Of a stretch of 64,000 nt of DNA, positions 47,689 to 57,588 are shown piece after piece. The notes under the pieces were generated by a model. That model made no database searches. It was not told the origin of the DNA and saw nothing but the letters and a program-made list of their open reading frames with translations. A program made the position numbers and the translations under genes. How positions within the stretch are numbered: the first letter of the stretch is position 1; the number at the start of each line of letters is the position of its first letter. The DNA is from an uncultured Alphaproteobacteria bacterium (GTDB taxonomy: Bacteria > Pseudomonadota > Alphaproteobacteria > Rhodobacterales > Rhodobacteraceae), in contig CACGWW010000003.1 in assembly GCA_902576905.1 (NCBI GenBank), forward strand, positions 102,582-166,581, given 5' to 3'.

Positions 47689-48120
47689 ATGTTTTATAGA
47701 GTACCAAAAAGCGTAATGCTAGCAAGTTTGCTAGGGCTCATTCCGATATTGGTCGGACTGGCTTCGACCTTTAATATCGGTCTGCGCGAAAGCTTGAAAG
47801 AAGAGTTGATTAGGATTGCAATAATCTATAGTGGATTTATTCTTTCTTTTATGAGTGGTTGTGTGTTCTACATCTCAGCACTTGATAAGGAAAGAGTATT
47901 TTTACTTTGGTTTAGTATTGTGCCAGTACTGCTAGCACTTTTGTCCGTCGCTATACCTATCATGCAAAGCTTTGTAATTGCTTTGGGGTTTCTTATAGTT
48001 TTAGAAATTGAGAGAAAATTATATAGATTTAAAACTTTACCTGAATGGTGGCTTAACTTACGACTTCCCATGACAACTATAGTAGTATTTTTACTGATTT
48101 TCATGGGTTTCCGAATTTAA
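47689..48120 (+). CDS. Membrane protein, DUF3429-like
   Basis: A 143-residue protein with about five membrane helices and short loops, for example MLASLLGLIPILVGLA and AIIYSGFILSFMSGCVFYI. The IIYSGFILSFMSG block resembles the conserved Y-ILSF-SG segment of DUF3429. It is inserted between ispH and rnhA; some alphaproteobacteria carry thrB there, which is absent here. Function unknown; the family match is moderate. Confidence 0.7.
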   Translation: MFYRVPKSVMLASLLGLIPILVGLASTFNIGLRESLKEELIRIAIIYSGFILSFMSGCVFYISALDKERVFLLWFSIVPVLLALLSVAIPIMQSFVIALGFLIVLEIERKLYRFKTLPEWWLNLRLPMTTIVVFLLIFMGFRI

Positions 48121-48123
48121 AAA

Positions 48124-48591
48124 ATGAGAGTAAAGGCTTACACTGACGGGGCATGTAGCGGAAACCCAGGACCGGGAGGATGGGGTGTTTATTTAGTAGC
48201 TGAAAATAATGTAGGTGAAATCATAAAAGAAGAAGTTCTTTATGGAAAAGACAAAGAAACAACTAATCAAATAATGGAACTAACAGCCGCTATACAAGCT
48301 TTAGAAAGCTTAAAAAGAAAAAACGTCGAAATTACCATTTTCACCGACAGTAAATATGTTGTAGGCGGAATAACAAAATGGATCTTTGGATGGCTAAAAA
48401 ATAATTGGAATACAGCTTCTAAAAAACCAGTTGCTAATCGTTTATTATGGGAAGAACTTTTGAATTTGACAAAAAATCAAAATGTTGAATGGGTATGGGT
48501 AAAGGGTCACGCCGGAATACTCGGGAATGAAAAAGCCGACTCACTCGCTGTAAAAGGGCGTGAAGAGGCATTTAATGAGTTGATTGGTTAA
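48124..48591 (+). CDS. rnhA: Ribonuclease HI
   Basis: Removes RNA from RNA-DNA hybrids. Catalytic acidic residues are in AYTDGACSGNPGPGG, IMELTAAIQAL, FTDSKYVVGGI and NEKADSLAVKG. KNNWNTASKKPVANRLLW is the basic substrate-binding region. It has 155 residues. Its 3' end overlaps convergent fmt by 20 bases. Confidence 0.97.
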   Translation: MRVKAYTDGACSGNPGPGGWGVYLVAENNVGEIIKEEVLYGKDKETTNQIMELTAAIQALESLKRKNVEITIFTDSKYVVGGITKWIFGWLKNNWNTASKKPVANRLLWEELLNLTKNQNVEWVWVKGHAGILGNEKADSLAVKGREEAFNELIG

Positions 48592-49492
48592 CGTTATCAC
48601 CTTTTTTGAATTTAAAGCCTCTAAGCAAGTCACTCACGCTCATAACGTCTTTGCCTTGCCTCTGAATTTCAAGAATATTCAATGCTTTCTTCCCACATGC
48701 TATAGTCAAATTTTCATTAATTATTGAGCCAGCTTTGCCGCTACCTTCCACTACTTCAGCGCTAAATACTTTGAAGCGCTCTTTCTTATATTCAAACCAG
48801 GCGCCTGGTTTAGGTGCTAAGCCCCTAATTCTAGCCTCTAAGACAGAGGCTTGGCAGTTAAAGTCCAACTTTGCATCCAATTTTTTAATCTTGGGGGCAT
48901 AACTAGCAAACTTTTCATTTTGTAATATTTCCTTATTTGCATTTATTTTATTTAGTGTTTTCAATAGATTTTTTGCACCGAGTTCGCTCAAAATTCGATG
49001 CAGCGACCCAAAAGTTTCCGTATGATCTAGCGTTACTTTCTCTTGACGCAATATAGGCCCGGCATCTAGCTCTTCACTCATTTTTATTATGGTTACTCCA
49101 GTATAGGGATCTTTATTAAAAATCGCATGATTTATGGGGGCTGCTCCCCTCCAAAAAGGCAAAAAAGAGCCATGGACATTTATTGAAAATTCTTTTGGAA
49201 TTTCTAATACTTTCCTAGGTAAAATAAGTCCATATGCCACCACTACTAGAAAATCAGGATTGTAACTCTTTAAGATCGCTAATACATCTGGGTCATTGAA
49301 TGTCTGTGGTTGCTCTACCTTTAAACCTTGAGAGAATGCAAACTCTGCTAGTGGAACCTCCTTATACCGTTTACCCCGACCTGCTTTTCTTGGGGGTTGG
49401 CTATATACCGCTTTCACATCATATTGCGCTTGTTTTAAAGTCCGAAGTGATGGAATTGCAAATGTCGACGATCCCATGAATACGATCTTCAT
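48572..49492 (-). CDS. fmt: Methionyl-tRNA formyltransferase
   Basis: Formylates initiator Met-tRNA. The active site includes INVHGSFLPFWRGAAPI and the SEELDAGPILRQEKV block. The C-terminal domain with IRGLAPKPGAWFEYK follows. It has 306 residues. It lies 3 bases after def, the standard def-fmt pair. Confidence 0.97.
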   Translation of the reverse strand: MKIVFMGSSTFAIPSLRTLKQAQYDVKAVYSQPPRKAGRGKRYKEVPLAEFAFSQGLKVEQPQTFNDPDVLAILKSYNPDFLVVVAYGLILPRKVLEIPKEFSINVHGSFLPFWRGAAPINHAIFNKDPYTGVTIIKMSEELDAGPILRQEKVTLDHTETFGSLHRILSELGAKNLLKTLNKINANKEILQNEKFASYAPKIKKLDAKLDFNCQASVLEARIRGLAPKPGAWFEYKKERFKVFSAEVVEGSGKAGSIINENLTIACGKKALNILEIQRQGKDVMSVSDLLRGFKFKKGDNVNQSTH

Positions 49493-49495
49493 TTT

Positions 49496-50014
49496 CTATT
49501 CCTTTTTTTCTTTTTTAGAAGATTTTTTCATTTTATTCTTCACTAGGATCTTTTTCATGGGACGAAGATGATCTATAAACAGCTTTCCGTTTAAATGATC
49601 TAATTCATGCTGAAAACAAGTTGACCACAGATCGTCATATGTATTTCTTTCCAAAACCCCATTAATGTCTTGATACAACACCTTAATAACTTTTGGCCTT
49701 GATATTTCCTCTGTGATTCCAGGGATAGACAAGCATCCCTCCTTATATGAGCCCATCTCCTCAGATTGATACTCTATCTGTGGGTTAATCACAATTCTAC
49801 AATCTTTTCCTTCATCTTCTCGAGAGCAATCCATTACGAATATTCTTTTATTTATACCTATTTGCGGGGCAGCCAACCCCACACCATCTGCATCATACAT
49901 AGTATCGATTAAATCTCTAGCAAGGCTTACTAGGCTTTCGTCAAATTTTTCTATTTTAGTACTTTCTCGAAGCAATAGAGGGTTTGGGTAAAGTAATATT
50001 TTTTTAATTGCCAT
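49496..50014 (-). CDS. def: Peptide deformylase
   Basis: Removes the N-formyl group from new proteins. The three motifs GVGLAAPQIG, EGCLSIPG and QHELDHLNGKLF (HExxH) are present, with a basic lysine-rich tail after residue 150. It has 172 residues. It is divergent from patB, with 70 bases between starts. Confidence 0.97.
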   Translation of the reverse strand: MAIKKILLYPNPLLLRESTKIEKFDESLVSLARDLIDTMYDADGVGLAAPQIGINKRIFVMDCSREDEGKDCRIVINPQIEYQSEEMGSYKEGCLSIPGITEEISRPKVIKVLYQDINGVLERNTYDDLWSTCFQHELDHLNGKLFIDHLRPMKKILVKNKMKKSSKKEKKE

Positions 50015-50084
50015 TTTGAATTTAAAACGAGTATTAGTACTAGACTATGTTTAAATAAATTCTTATACATGACCGGTTGGCCAA

Positions 50085-51251
50085 ATGATAGTTAATTTTG
50101 ATAAATATATCGATAATAGACACGCAAACCTGTCAAAGTTTGACGGGTTAAAAAGTTTATATGGAACGAGTAAAGACACGTGCATATCTATGTGGGTTGC
50201 TGACATGGATTTTAATCCTCCGAAGTCTGTTATCAAAGCACTTGAAAAAGAAGTATCGCATGGCGTCTTTGGATATTATGGCAACAACAAGTCTTTTATT
50301 AACTCAGTAAAAACCTGGATGAAAAATAGGCATAATTGGGATATTTCTGAAGAATGGTGTTCGATAGTGCATGGCGTCAACTCCGGAATTGGCATGGGCT
50401 TGCGAGCGTTCTCGAACCCGGGCGATGAAGTATTACTTTTTTCCCCTATTTATTACTCTTTTTTTAATACAATCAAAAATAATGGACGAGTATCAAAAGA
50501 AATTCCTTTGAAAATAGTCGAAGGTCAATATGAAGTAGATTTTAATGAGCTAGACAAAAACTTATCCGGCAAAGAAAAAATTATTATTTTTTGCAGCCCA
50601 CATAATCCTGGAGGAAAAATCTGGAGCACGGAAACGCTATGCACCTTAGCGGAGTTTTGTAGGAACAATAAAATTCTTATCTTTATGGATGAAATTCATC
50701 ACGATTTAACCTACTCAGATAAACCCCACACCACTTTTCTGAAGGCAGTTCCTGAAGCAGAAGAAATAAGCCTTATATTTACAGCAGCTACTAAGACATT
50801 TAACATTGCGGGGTGCCATACTGGAACAACAATAATTCCAAATCCTAAGCTTCGCTCAATCTATGATAGAGAACATGCAGCCTTCGGTAAAACACCAAAT
50901 AGGTTCGGTATGATAATGACGGAAGCAGCTTATAGTGGAGGACAGGAGTGGCTAGATCAACTTATGCATTACTTAGAGAAAAACAAAAGTCTTTTTACTA
51001 ACGCTATGAAATCGCTTAATAACGTGAAAGTCTTTGATCTGGAATCTACTTATCTTGCGTGGGTGGATTTTAGTCAATTAGATATCTCTGAGTTAAAATT
51101 GAAAGATATGCTTATAAAAGAGGCTGGAGTGGCCCCCAGTTTCGGGAGTGGTTTTGGCAAAAATTCTGAGAAATTTGCACGATTTAATATAGCTTGCAGG
51201 ACCGAAATACTGGATTTAGCTGTCAATAGACTAACTAAAACTTTTTTATGA
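50085..51251 (+). CDS. patB: C-S lyase / aminotransferase, MalY/PatB family
   Basis: PLP protein of 388 residues that cleaves cystathionine or cysteine-like substrates. MWVADMDFNPPKSVIKAL at the N-terminus is typical, as is VHGVNSGIGMGLRAFSNPGD. The PLP lysine lies in FTAATKTFNIAGCH, and MDEIHHDLTY is the cofactor-contacting segment. The subfamily member (PatB, MalY or related C-S lyase) cannot be fixed. Its 76-base gap to mcl1 holds no gene. Confidence 0.88.
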   Translation: MIVNFDKYIDNRHANLSKFDGLKSLYGTSKDTCISMWVADMDFNPPKSVIKALEKEVSHGVFGYYGNNKSFINSVKTWMKNRHNWDISEEWCSIVHGVNSGIGMGLRAFSNPGDEVLLFSPIYYSFFNTIKNNGRVSKEIPLKIVEGQYEVDFNELDKNLSGKEKIIIFCSPHNPGGKIWSTETLCTLAEFCRNNKILIFMDEIHHDLTYSDKPHTTFLKAVPEAEEISLIFTAATKTFNIAGCHTGTTIIPNPKLRSIYDREHAAFGKTPNRFGMIMTEAAYSGGQEWLDQLMHYLEKNKSLFTNAMKSLNNVKVFDLESTYLAWVDFSQLDISELKLKDMLIKEAGVAPSFGSGFGKNSEKFARFNIACRTEILDLAVNRLTKTFL

Positions 51252-51327
51252 GTTTTTAATTTACTTGTTAGGGTATATTTTATAGAAGAAAACATTGAAA
51301 GTTAAATGAAAAGAAGAAGGGTTTGAA

Positions 51328-52293
51328 ATGAGTTTTTTAATACAGCCACCTATTCCTGAAAGATTAAATAGATGCCAGCTATTTGGCCCAGGTTCGCGAC
51401 CAGAACTTTTCGAAAAGATGGCTTCTTCTGAGGCTGATGTCATTAACCTTGATTTAGAGGATAGCGTGGCACCTCCCAGCAAGGTTGAAGCAAGACAAAA
51501 CATTTCAAAAGCTATAAGTGATATAGACTGGGCTGATAAAACTCTTTCGGTTCGCATAAATGGATTAGATACGGAGTATTGGGTGGATGATATTTTGTCG
51601 TTAGTCGACAATTCAATTGAGAGGTTAGACTGTATTATGATACCCAAGGTGGGCAATTCCAGCGATATATACACCGTAGATGCGCTCGTTACTGCTTTGG
51701 AAAAGAAAAATAAGCGAAAGAAAAGTTTAAAATTCGAAATAATTATTGAAACAGCAGCTGGAATTGAAAATATAAATGAGATCGCATTGGCTAGTGACCG
51801 CCTAGAAGCGATGAGTTTTGGCGTTGCCGATTACGCCGCCTCAATGGGAATGCAAACTACTAATATTGGCGGAACTCAAGAGGGGTATTATACGAACTCC
51901 GATAATGGTGAAAAGCTTTTGATGGATCCTTGGCATCATCCTATGGTTGCTATGATAGCGGCTTGCAGAGCTAATGGGATACTGCCAGTAGATGGCCCTT
52001 TTGGAGATATTTCCGATACAGAAAACTATATTGCTCAAGCTAAAAGATCTGCTACTCTTGGTATGGCCGGGAAATGGGCTATTCACCCTTCACAGGTGGA
52101 GCTTGCAAATCAAGTATTTACCCCCTCAGAGAAAGCAATAGAGAATGCAAAAGGTATCATAAGTGCAATGGAAGCTGCAGAAGCTAAAGGCGCTGGAGCA
52201 GCTGTTTTCAATGGAAAATTAATTGATATAGCTTCAATTAAACAAGCGAAGGTATTAATTGATCAACATAATAAAATAAAAAATACAAGTTAA
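51328..52293 (+). CDS. mcl1: L-malyl-CoA/beta-methylmalyl-CoA lyase
   Basis: CoA-lyase of the CitE-like fold (321 aa). [47 protein letters not shown] and [16 protein letters not shown] match the Mcl1 group. In the ethylmalonyl-CoA pathway it cleaves beta-methylmalyl-CoA to glyoxylate and propionyl-CoA. Related enzymes act on malyl-CoA. Its stop shares one base with the accA start (TAATG), so the two are translationally coupled. It matches the mcd gene in the same window. Confidence 0.9.
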   Translation: MSFLIQPPIPERLNRCQLFGPGSRPELFEKMASSEADVINLDLEDSVAPPSKVEARQNISKAISDIDWADKTLSVRINGLDTEYWVDDILSLVDNSIERLDCIMIPKVGNSSDIYTVDALVTALEKKNKRKKSLKFEIIIETAAGIENINEIALASDRLEAMSFGVADYAASMGMQTTNIGGTQEGYYTNSDNGEKLLMDPWHHPMVAMIAACRANGILPVDGPFGDISDTENYIAQAKRSATLGMAGKWAIHPSQVELANQVFTPSEKAIENAKGIISAMEAAEAKGAGAAVFNGKLIDIASIKQAKVLIDQHNKIKNTS

Positions 52294-53252
52294 TGACAGT
52301 TTATCTGGATTTTGAGAAAGATCTTGCAGAAGTTCATAGCAAGATTTCAGACCTTGAGGGTCTACCAGATAGCTCAAGTAGTAAAAATATAAAAAATGAG
52401 ATAAAGCTTTTAAAGAGTAAAACTGTGGATATCCTCAGCAATATTTACGCTGACTTGAGCCCTTGGCGTAAATGCCAAGTGGCCAGACATCCTGATAGAC
52501 CCCACACTACAGACTACATCAACTACATAATTAATGAATATACTCCTTTAAGCGGTGACCGAAATTTTGCAGAGGACCTTGCTATAGTTGGAGGTCTAGG
52601 TCGATTAGGAGATACTCCAGTAGTGGTGATAGGGCATGAGAAAGGTAATTCTACCGAGAGTAGAATAAAGAGAAATTTTGGGATGGCCAGACCTGAAGGA
52701 TATAGAAAGGCAGCTCGTCTTATGAAATTAGCGGACAAGTTTGGTCTCCCAATAATAACATTTATTGATACTCCGGGTGCATATCCTGGTAAAGGAGCCG
52801 AGGAACGAGGCCAAGCCGAAGCTATAGCTAGGTCTACTCAAACCTGCTTAGAAGTCTCTGTTCCAATAATTTCGATTATTATAGGTGAAGGAGGTTCAGG
52901 TGGTGCAATAGCGATGGCATCCGCAAATACGCTAATTATGTTGGAGCATTCTATTTATTCGGTAATTTCTCCAGAAGGATGCGCTTCTATTCTTTGGAAA
53001 AATTCAGACAAAATGAGAGAGGCTGCAGATGCACTACAGTTAACTGCACAACACCTTAAAAAAATTGGTGTTGTAGACAAGGTGATCAAAGAACCCTTGG
53101 GTGGTGCACACAGGGACAAAAAGAAAGCTTTAGAGGAAGTTAAAAAAAGCCTCTTGGAAGAAATTATCACTTTCCAGAAAATAGACAGACAAAAAATCAA
53201 AAAACAACGTTCGGATAAATATATAAATATGGGTTCTTTATCTAACCTCTAA
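52293..53252 (+). CDS. accA: Acetyl-CoA carboxylase, carboxyltransferase alpha subunit
   Basis: Supplies malonyl-CoA for fatty acid synthesis with Acc[56 protein letters not shown] and [10 protein letters not shown] are family motifs. It has 319 residues. Overlap with mcl1 suggests co-expression. Its end overlaps convergent plsC by 11 bases. Confidence 0.96.
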   Translation: MTVYLDFEKDLAEVHSKISDLEGLPDSSSSKNIKNEIKLLKSKTVDILSNIYADLSPWRKCQVARHPDRPHTTDYINYIINEYTPLSGDRNFAEDLAIVGGLGRLGDTPVVVIGHEKGNSTESRIKRNFGMARPEGYRKAARLMKLADKFGLPIITFIDTPGAYPGKGAEERGQAEAIARSTQTCLEVSVPIISIIIGEGGSGGAIAMASANTLIMLEHSIYSVISPEGCASILWKNSDKMREAADALQLTAQHLKKIGVVDKVIKEPLGGAHRDKKKALEEVKKSLLEEIITFQKIDRQKIKKQRSDKYINMGSLSNL

Positions 53253-53967
53253 CGACTTCTTCTTCATAAAGTTTTTGAGAGTCTTCATCAATCTTGGTCT
53301 TGATATAGTTCAAAAAATGTTTTCCTTTTTTAGAATAATTTATCTTCTCTATAAAGTTTATCGATGCATTCGAATTTTCTTTGAACTCGCCACTTTTTGA
53401 CCACGCGATGCCCGCATTAGTTGAAACTAAATATAGAGGACGATTAAGACTAGAGAATAAGACCAAAACACCCTTCTTATATTCTACTTTTTGTCCAGGT
53501 ATGGTTCTTGTGCCTTCGGGATAAATTACCAACTGACCTGATTGATTCCGAGCCTCCTTCGTAATTGCTTGTTTTAAAGCATGCCAACTTCTTGACTTAT
53601 CGTTTCTTTTAACATTTACACATCCAATTTTTCTTGCATATGTAGAAAGAATTGGAACCCAAGATAGTTCAGATTTCATTATAAATTTTGGCTCAGGTAA
53701 GACGTTCAACAAAATCAAAACATCTAAAAAAGACTGGTGTTTTGAGCACACTATTGACGCTTTATTATCTGGTACTACGCCTTTTACCAAAATTTCTATA
53801 TTATAAACTTTTTTTAGTATCCAAAAAACTACTCGACAGTATAATCTGATCACCTTCAAAGCATTTTCTTTAGAGGTGCTAGCATAAGGTAGTAGAAATA
53901 CTCCCATTACTCCCAGAAGAGTATAAATAATCAATCCAGTGCTGATATCCTTTAGTTTACCTTTCAT
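53242..53967 (-). CDS. plsC: 1-acyl-sn-glycerol-3-phosphate acyltransferase
   Basis: Makes phosphatidic acid at the inner membrane. The HX4D catalytic motif is HQSFLD in [12 protein letters not shown]. Further blocks are [11 protein letters not shown] and [19 protein letters not shown]. One N-terminal hydrophobic segment ([19 protein letters not shown]) anchors it. It has 241 residues. It is divergent from the zinc-ribbon membrane protein gene. Confidence 0.92.
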   Translation of the reverse strand: MKGKLKDISTGLIIYTLLGVMGVFLLPYASTSKENALKVIRLYCRVVFWILKKVYNIEILVKGVVPDNKASIVCSKHQSFLDVLILLNVLPEPKFIMKSELSWVPILSTYARKIGCVNVKRNDKSRSWHALKQAITKEARNQSGQLVIYPEGTRTIPGQKVEYKKGVLVLFSSLNRPLYLVSTNAGIAWSKSGEFKENSNASINFIEKINYSKKGKHFLNYIKTKIDEDSQKLYEEEVVRG

Positions 53968-54065
53968 TTATTGAACTTTCTTACCAATAATTCAGAATTT
54001 TATTTCAAAATTTACACTTTCACTTTATTATCACAGACTGTTGACAAGAGAAAATAATTTAATTT

Positions 54066-54818
54066 ATGTACGTTTTCTGCCCTGATTGTAATGCTGAATA
54101 CAAAGTAAATGAGAGATCGTCTCTTACTAAGACGGTTAAATTTGTTTGTATTGAATGTGGGAGCTCCTGGGTCGACAAGTTTGAAAAGCTTGAACAAACA
54201 AAAAGAATAGCAACTGACTCAATGGTATCTAAAAATGATGGAGTAATTGAGGACACAAATACAGACGTAGAAAAAATGGAGCTGAACACGTTAGCTCTTG
54301 AGGAAGTTCAAAATAGTTTTGGTAATCTTACAAATAACATTGACTCAAAAAATGATACCGAGACTGACCATATTTTCCAATTTGAGACAAGTGAGGAAAG
54401 TAACGAGATTGGGGAAGAGGGCCCTTCAAAAACATTTCCAAAAATTAGAAGTGACCAAGAGAGCGCTACTAACGAGGAAATTGAAGAAAGAGATGTCAAG
54501 GAAATAGAGATCGAGAGAAGACTAAAAGAGTCATCTGAACTTTTAAAGAAGGCTAAGCAACCAAACCTAGAAAATAAGGAGACCGTACCGAAAGAAAATA
54601 AGCCAAAGAGGCGAAAATTATTAGTAACTTTATCAATCGTAATAATAATTAGTTTTTTTACCTATAACCTAACTATTTTGTTTCTAGAGGATATACTTAA
54701 AGAAGTTCCGTTCGCACCTGAGATTTTGTCACAAATTAGTATTTATACTGCCATTTTCAATGATATAATTTTAATAACTATTGAGAAGATACTAGATTTC
54801 ATTCCCAATTTGGCATAG
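54066..54818 (+). CDS. MJ0042-type zinc-ribbon membrane protein
   Basis: A 250-residue protein. An N-terminal four-cysteine zinc ribbon (FCPDCNAEYKV and CIECGSSW) is followed by about 130 residues of acidic, probably disordered sequence and a basic segment. It then has one membrane helix (LLVTLSIVIIISFFTYNLTI, near 185-205) and a hydrophobic C-terminus. Proteins with this architecture are common near ftsEX in alphaproteobacteria, but no ftsE or ftsX is seen here. Function is unknown. It converges on lysA with a 20-base overlap. Confidence 0.82.
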   Translation: MYVFCPDCNAEYKVNERSSLTKTVKFVCIECGSSWVDKFEKLEQTKRIATDSMVSKNDGVIEDTNTDVEKMELNTLALEEVQNSFGNLTNNIDSKNDTETDHIFQFETSEESNEIGEEGPSKTFPKIRSDQESATNEEIEERDVKEIEIERRLKESSELLKKAKQPNLENKETVPKENKPKRRKLLVTLSIVIIISFFTYNLTILFLEDILKEVPFAPEILSQISIYTAIFNDIILITIEKILDFIPNLA

Positions 54819-56061
54819 TTTCCCTGTCAAATATTTCTTCATAAGTTGGTCTAGATCTAACAAGTTCATAACGATTATTATAAACCATAATCTCCGGAAC
54901 TAGTGGTCTTGTATTGTACTCAGAGGACAGAACTGCCCCATATGCGCCGACATCCAAAAAAGCTAGAAAGTCTCCTGTTTCTGCTCCTTCTACAAAATAA
55001 TTTTTTAGAAAAGTATCAGTTGATTCACAGACAGGTCCTACCACATCAAAGATCCCGGTCTTTCCGCTCTTTTTTTTATATAAGGGTATTAACTTGTGTG
55101 TCGCACCATACAACGCAGTTCGAGAAAAGTCATTCATACCTGCGTCAGTAATAAGAAAATTTTTGTTTTGAGATGTCTTCTTATAAAGAACCTTAGTTAC
55201 TAGAATACCACAATTCCCAACTATATATCTGCCTGGCTCAAAAATAATTCTACAATTTAAATGTCCTAATATCTTTTTCACTAGGGCACTATATTCTTGC
55301 AGGTTAGGTTCTAAATCCTCATCTGTATATTTGATGCCCAAGCCACCACCAATATCGATATTTTCTAAATGAATGTTAATATTTTTAAGCTCTTCAATGA
55401 GCTGTGCTAAGTGTTCAAATGTTTGGCGAAATGCATTTAAGTTACTTATCTGGCTCCCTATGTGTACATCAATACCCACAATCTTTATTTTTTCAAGTTT
55501 GTTTGCATACTGGTAAACCTCTTTGGCCTTGTCAATCGGAATGCCAAATTTATTATCAGCTTTACCAGTTGAAATATTTTCATGTGTGCCTGCGTCTATG
55601 TCTGGATTAACTCTAAAAGCGATTGGTGCCTGCTTATTGAGACTAACTGCTATTTTATTGATCGACTCCAATTCAGACACACTTTCAATATTAAACTGTA
55701 ACAGGGAAGATTTAAGTGCTTCAGCAATTTCAAAATCCTGTTTTCCTACTCCAGAAAATACAATTTTCTTTTGGTCGATACCTGCTTTTAATGCCCGATG
55801 ATATTCTCCAAGTGAAACAACATCAGCGCCACCTCGAAGTTTGGCAATAGTTTCTAAAACTGAGAGGTTTGAATTAGCTTTGACTGAGTAACAAATTATA
55901 CTATCCAATCCTTTTAACGATCTCGTAAAACGATCAAAGTTATCCTTTATGCTTGTACGTGAATAAACATAGAATGGGGTTCTCAAATTGCTTGTTATTT
56001 CGCTTACAGCTACATCTTCTACGAAAAGCTGATCCAGTTTGTAAGAAATATGTTTATTCAT
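54799..56061 (-). CDS. lysA: Diaminopimelate decarboxylase
   Basis: Last step of lysine synthesis. The PLP lysine is in ICYSVKANSNLSVL. Other motifs are GGLGIKYTDEDLEP, FEPGRYIVGNCG, GPVCESTDTF and GAYGAVLSSEYN. I start it at the ATG at 56061, whose ATG overlaps the end of lptM, giving 420 residues; a longer in-frame reading to 56085 is not needed. It completes the argH-lptM-lysA operon. Confidence 0.95.
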   Translation of the reverse strand: MNKHISYKLDQLFVEDVAVSEITSNLRTPFYVYSRTSIKDNFDRFTRSLKGLDSIICYSVKANSNLSVLETIAKLRGGADVVSLGEYHRALKAGIDQKKIVFSGVGKQDFEIAEALKSSLLQFNIESVSELESINKIAVSLNKQAPIAFRVNPDIDAGTHENISTGKADNKFGIPIDKAKEVYQYANKLEKIKIVGIDVHIGSQISNLNAFRQTFEHLAQLIEELKNINIHLENIDIGGGLGIKYTDEDLEPNLQEYSALVKKILGHLNCRIIFEPGRYIVGNCGILVTKVLYKKTSQNKNFLITDAGMNDFSRTALYGATHKLIPLYKKKSGKTGIFDVVGPVCESTDTFLKNYFVEGAETGDFLAFLDVGAYGAVLSSEYNTRPLVPEIMVYNNRYELVRSRPTYEEIFDRETMPNWE

Positions 56062-56170
56062 CTTTAATAAGGTTGGTTTTTTCATTCAAAAATGGTGATG
56101 ATTTGACACCACAGCCGGAAACGTTAAGGCAAAATACTATTATTACAAGATAAAACATCCACTTACACAT
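56054..56170 (-). CDS. lptM: Small outer-membrane lipoprotein LptM (YifL family)
   Basis: A 38-residue frame between argH and lysA. Its sequence has a hydrophobic signal (MFYLVIIVFCLNVSGCG), a lipobox VSGC at Cys20 and a short polar tail ending in DE. The start overlaps the argH stop by eight bases and the stop overlaps the lysA start by eight bases. The position between argH and lysA and the size match LptM, which in E. coli associates with LptD and helps its maturation. It is short enough to escape routine gene calling. Confidence 0.88.
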   Translation of the reverse strand: MCKWMFYLVIIVFCLNVSGCGVKSSPFLNEKTNLIKDE

Positions 56171-57560
56171 TTAATCTTCTCTTCCAAAATCTAATTTGTC
56201 TTTTTATTTCTCTAGATGCTGTTCCACCGAAACTATTTCTCGACTCAATAGAGTTTTCAGGAGATAGAACCCTAAAAATATTTTTGTTTATCTTTGGATT
56301 GACCTTTTTAAGATCATCTAAACTCAATTCACTAAGTTTGATCTTTTTTTCAGAAGCAACTTCCACAAATTTTCCAGTCAACGCATGCGCCTCTCTAAAT
56401 GGCATGCCTAAATCTCTAACAAACCAATCTGCCAAATCAGTCGCTGTAGAAAACCCTTTTGATGCTGCATCATACATATTTGTTTTCTTAACTTTCATAT
56501 TTTCTATGAGTTCCTGAGTTATTTTTATTACAAGTATTAAAGTATCAAAAGTATCAAAAACGGTCTCTTTATCCTCTTGCATGTCTTTAGCATAAGCTAA
56601 TGGTAGGCCCTTCATTACTGTTAGGAGAGATAGTAGCGCCGCATTAACTCTACCAGTCTTAGCACGAATAAGTTCCGCGGCATCAGGATTTTTCTTCTGT
56701 GGCATTATTGAAGAGCCCGTGACTAACGAATCAGGTAGCAAAATAAAGTCAAACTCTATCGATCCCCAAAGAATAAGCTCTTCTGCTAATCTACTAAAGT
56801 GTACCATGGTGATAGCAGAGTCAGATAAAAATTCCAAAACAAAGTCCCTGTCGGAAACCGCATCCATACTATTTCTCATTGGAGTACTAAAACCAAGCGT
56901 TTTAGCTGTATAAAACCTATCAATCGGGAAAGAAGTTCCAGCCAAAGCAGCCGCTCCCAGAGGACATTCATTCAATCTTTCTTTAGTTTGCTTAAATCTT
57001 TCTAAATCTCTCCCGAACATTTCTAAATAGGCAAGTAAGTGATGACTGAATCTTACGGGTTGGGCAACTTGCAGATGAGTGTAACCTGGGAAAATTACTT
57101 CTATATTCTTCTCCGCTTTTTTTAGGATAGTCATCTGGAGTCGCGATAGTTCGAACTCTATCTCTTCAATAGCTTTTCTTATCCACATTCTAAAGTCAGT
57201 AACGACTTGATCATTTCTTGACCTTGCAGTGTGTATATGACCTGCCTCTGAGCCTATAATTTCTCCTAACCTCGATTCTATATTCATATGAATGTCTTCT
57301 AGCAAGTTGTCAAAAACGAAATCACCGTCTTTTAACTCCTTCTCTATTTTTTTTAATCCGCTCAATATCTTTTTTTTTGTTTGTTTAGTTATGATATTCA
57401 TCTTAGCAAGCATCTCAACATGGGCTTGTGAACCTAAAATGTCCTCAAATGCCAGTCGTTTATCAATATCTATTGAAGAGTTTATTTTTGTAAGAAGATC
57501 AGTAGACTTCTCAGAAAACCTCCCTCCCCACATTTCATTTGATTTTTTCTTATTAGACAT
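56163..57560 (-). CDS. argH: Argininosuccinate lyase
   Basis: Last step of arginine synthesis. The start MSNKKKSNEMWGGRFSEK, the ARSRNDQVVTDFRMW segment and the signature GSSIMPQKKNPDAAE are clear. The start is the ATG at 57560, giving 465 residues, which is the normal length. An in-frame extension to 58097 would overlap the thioredoxin-like gene on the other strand and is rejected. It is divergent from that gene, a common alphaproteobacterial pair. Confidence 0.96.
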   Translation of the reverse strand: MSNKKKSNEMWGGRFSEKSTDLLTKINSSIDIDKRLAFEDILGSQAHVEMLAKMNIITKQTKKKILSGLKKIEKELKDGDFVFDNLLEDIHMNIESRLGEIIGSEAGHIHTARSRNDQVVTDFRMWIRKAIEEIEFELSRLQMTILKKAEKNIEVIFPGYTHLQVAQPVRFSHHLLAYLEMFGRDLERFKQTKERLNECPLGAAALAGTSFPIDRFYTAKTLGFSTPMRNSMDAVSDRDFVLEFLSDSAITMVHFSRLAEELILWGSIEFDFILLPDSLVTGSSIMPQKKNPDAAELIRAKTGRVNAALLSLLTVMKGLPLAYAKDMQEDKETVFDTFDTLILVIKITQELIENMKVKKTNMYDAASKGFSTATDLADWFVRDLGMPFREAHALTGKFVEVASEKKIKLSELSLDDLKKVNPKINKNIFRVLSPENSIESRNSFGGTASREIKRQIRFWKRRLNV

Positions 57561-57588
57561 TTTAAACTCCACCACTACATCATAGATC

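Noticed and set aside
54041..54069. TTGACA upstream of the zinc-ribbon gene as a promoter
   Set aside because: With normal spacing the -10 would fall on the start codon itself and does not match the consensus.
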